From assembly GCA_005883865.1 (NCBI GenBank), contig VBAO01000098.1, positions 1 through 7,551 on the forward strand: a stretch of DNA of 7,551 nt. The letters are read 5' to 3'. Shown piece by piece: positions 7,313-7,551 of this stretch. The number at the start of each line of letters is the position of its first letter. The stretch's first letter is position 1. Both the position numbers and the translations under genes were made by a program. The notes beneath the pieces are model-generated. The model was given only the letters and a program-made list of their open reading frames with translations, ran no database searches and was not told the DNA's origin. Source of the stretch: Candidatus Segetimicrobium genomatis (GTDB lineage: Bacteria; Sysuimicrobiota; Sysuimicrobiia; Sysuimicrobiales; Segetimicrobiaceae).

Positions 7313-7442
7313 CGGAGAATCGACGAGTCCACCCCTCGCGGGTCGAAGAGCAGTTTCATTGGCAGGGACATGCGATCCTGCGCGCCTCCGGCCGGACAAC
7401 AACGGTGCGCGCGTCGTCGCGCTCAAGATCATGCACTCTGTC

Positions 7443-7482
7443 GTTCCCCAAGGAATTCGCGAACCGCCCTGCGAAGGGGAAC
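7443..7482. promoter_or_regulatory. Imperfect 12-bp inverted repeat in the divergent intergenic region
   Basis: GCGAAGGGGAAC at 7471-7482 is the exact complement of GTTCCCC (7443-7449) plus TTCGC (7456-7460), interrupted by a 6-base bulge AAGGAA. This gives stems of 7 and 5 bp around a 10-base loop. It also contains the 8-bp palindrome TTCGCGAA (7456-7463). It lies between two divergent genes, about 30 bases before the plus-strand start at 7513 and about 147 before ATG 7296. It could be an operator for either gene or a leader hairpin of the plus-strand gene. Structure is observed; role is inferred. Confidence 0.45.
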
Positions 7483-7512
7483 CTACTTCATCGAGACGGG
7501 GTGGGTGACGCC

Positions 7513-7551
7513 ATGTGCTACAACTGTGGGTGCAAGATGCCGGATAACCCC
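7513..7551 (+). CDS. Start of a small cysteine-rich conserved protein (MCYNCGC N-terminus), runs off the window
   Basis: The plus strand from ATG 7513 reads MCYNCGCKMPDNP, 13 codons, before the window ends. From memory this start closely resembles a family of short uncharacterised bacterial proteins beginning MCYNCGC, then an acidic/proline stretch, in which the clustered cysteines (C2, C5, C7 here) could bind a metal. The preceding GGGTGA is only a weak ribosome binding site. An in-frame GTG at 7501 is an alternative start, but the familiar opening favours the ATG. It is divergent from the importer genes, so is probably a separate unit. With only 13 codons visible the call rests on one motif. 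Confidence 0.55.
   Translation, partial: MCYNCGCKMPDNP

Noticed and set aside
7403..7422. GC-rich inverted repeat GCGCG...CGCGC
   Set aside because: A 5-bp stem of alternating G and C is expected by chance in this composition.

Overview
The window is bacterial, protein-dense and moderately to strongly GC-rich. Nearly all of it is read on the minus strand. No gene here identifies the taxon. Both substrate-binding proteins carry cleavable signals (one Tat-type, one Sec-type) and neither has a lipobox cysteine. That suits soluble periplasmic proteins of a diderm, or of another lineage that does not lipidate them, but this inference is weak.

Layout, in the direction of minus-strand transcription (right to left). 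At the far right edge a small plus-strand gene begins (protein starting MCYNCGC) and runs off the window. It is divergent from everything else and separated by about 215 bases holding an imperfect inverted repeat. Cassette A follows (7296 to 4183): a Sec-exported substrate-binding protein, a MalF-like permease and a MalG-like permease, the last two joined by an ATGA overlap. A 145-base gap comes next, with a perfect 8-base inverted repeat just ahead of a strong ribosome binding site. Cassette B (4037 to 810) repeats the order: a Tat-exported binding protein, a MalF-like permease and a MalG-like permease, the last two joined by a GTGA overlap. Thirty-five bases after cassette B begins a zinc-dependent acylase of the succinylglutamate desuccinylase/aspartoacylase (M14-like) family, which runs off the left edge.

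The two cassettes are paralogous CUT1-type (MalEFG-like) ABC importers of unknown ligand. No ATP-binding subunit is present in the window, so the transporters presumably use an ATPase encoded elsewhere, as many CUT1 systems do. Cassette B is visibly less GC-rich than cassette A and the proteins are far from identical. This is therefore an old duplication, or two related cassettes brought together, and not a recent copy.

The main anomaly is in the last transporter gene of cassette B. Against its paralogue it lacks about 17 codons of a transmembrane helix and its frame shifts at the same point (near 1356), a net loss of about 50 bases. The rest of that gene reads cleanly. It is either a recently broken gene or an assembly error. 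I see no sign of a defence system, CRISPR array, mobile element or RNA gene. The window is essentially an importer locus with an attached hydrolase, and its novelty lies in regulation, gene decay and the edge genes.
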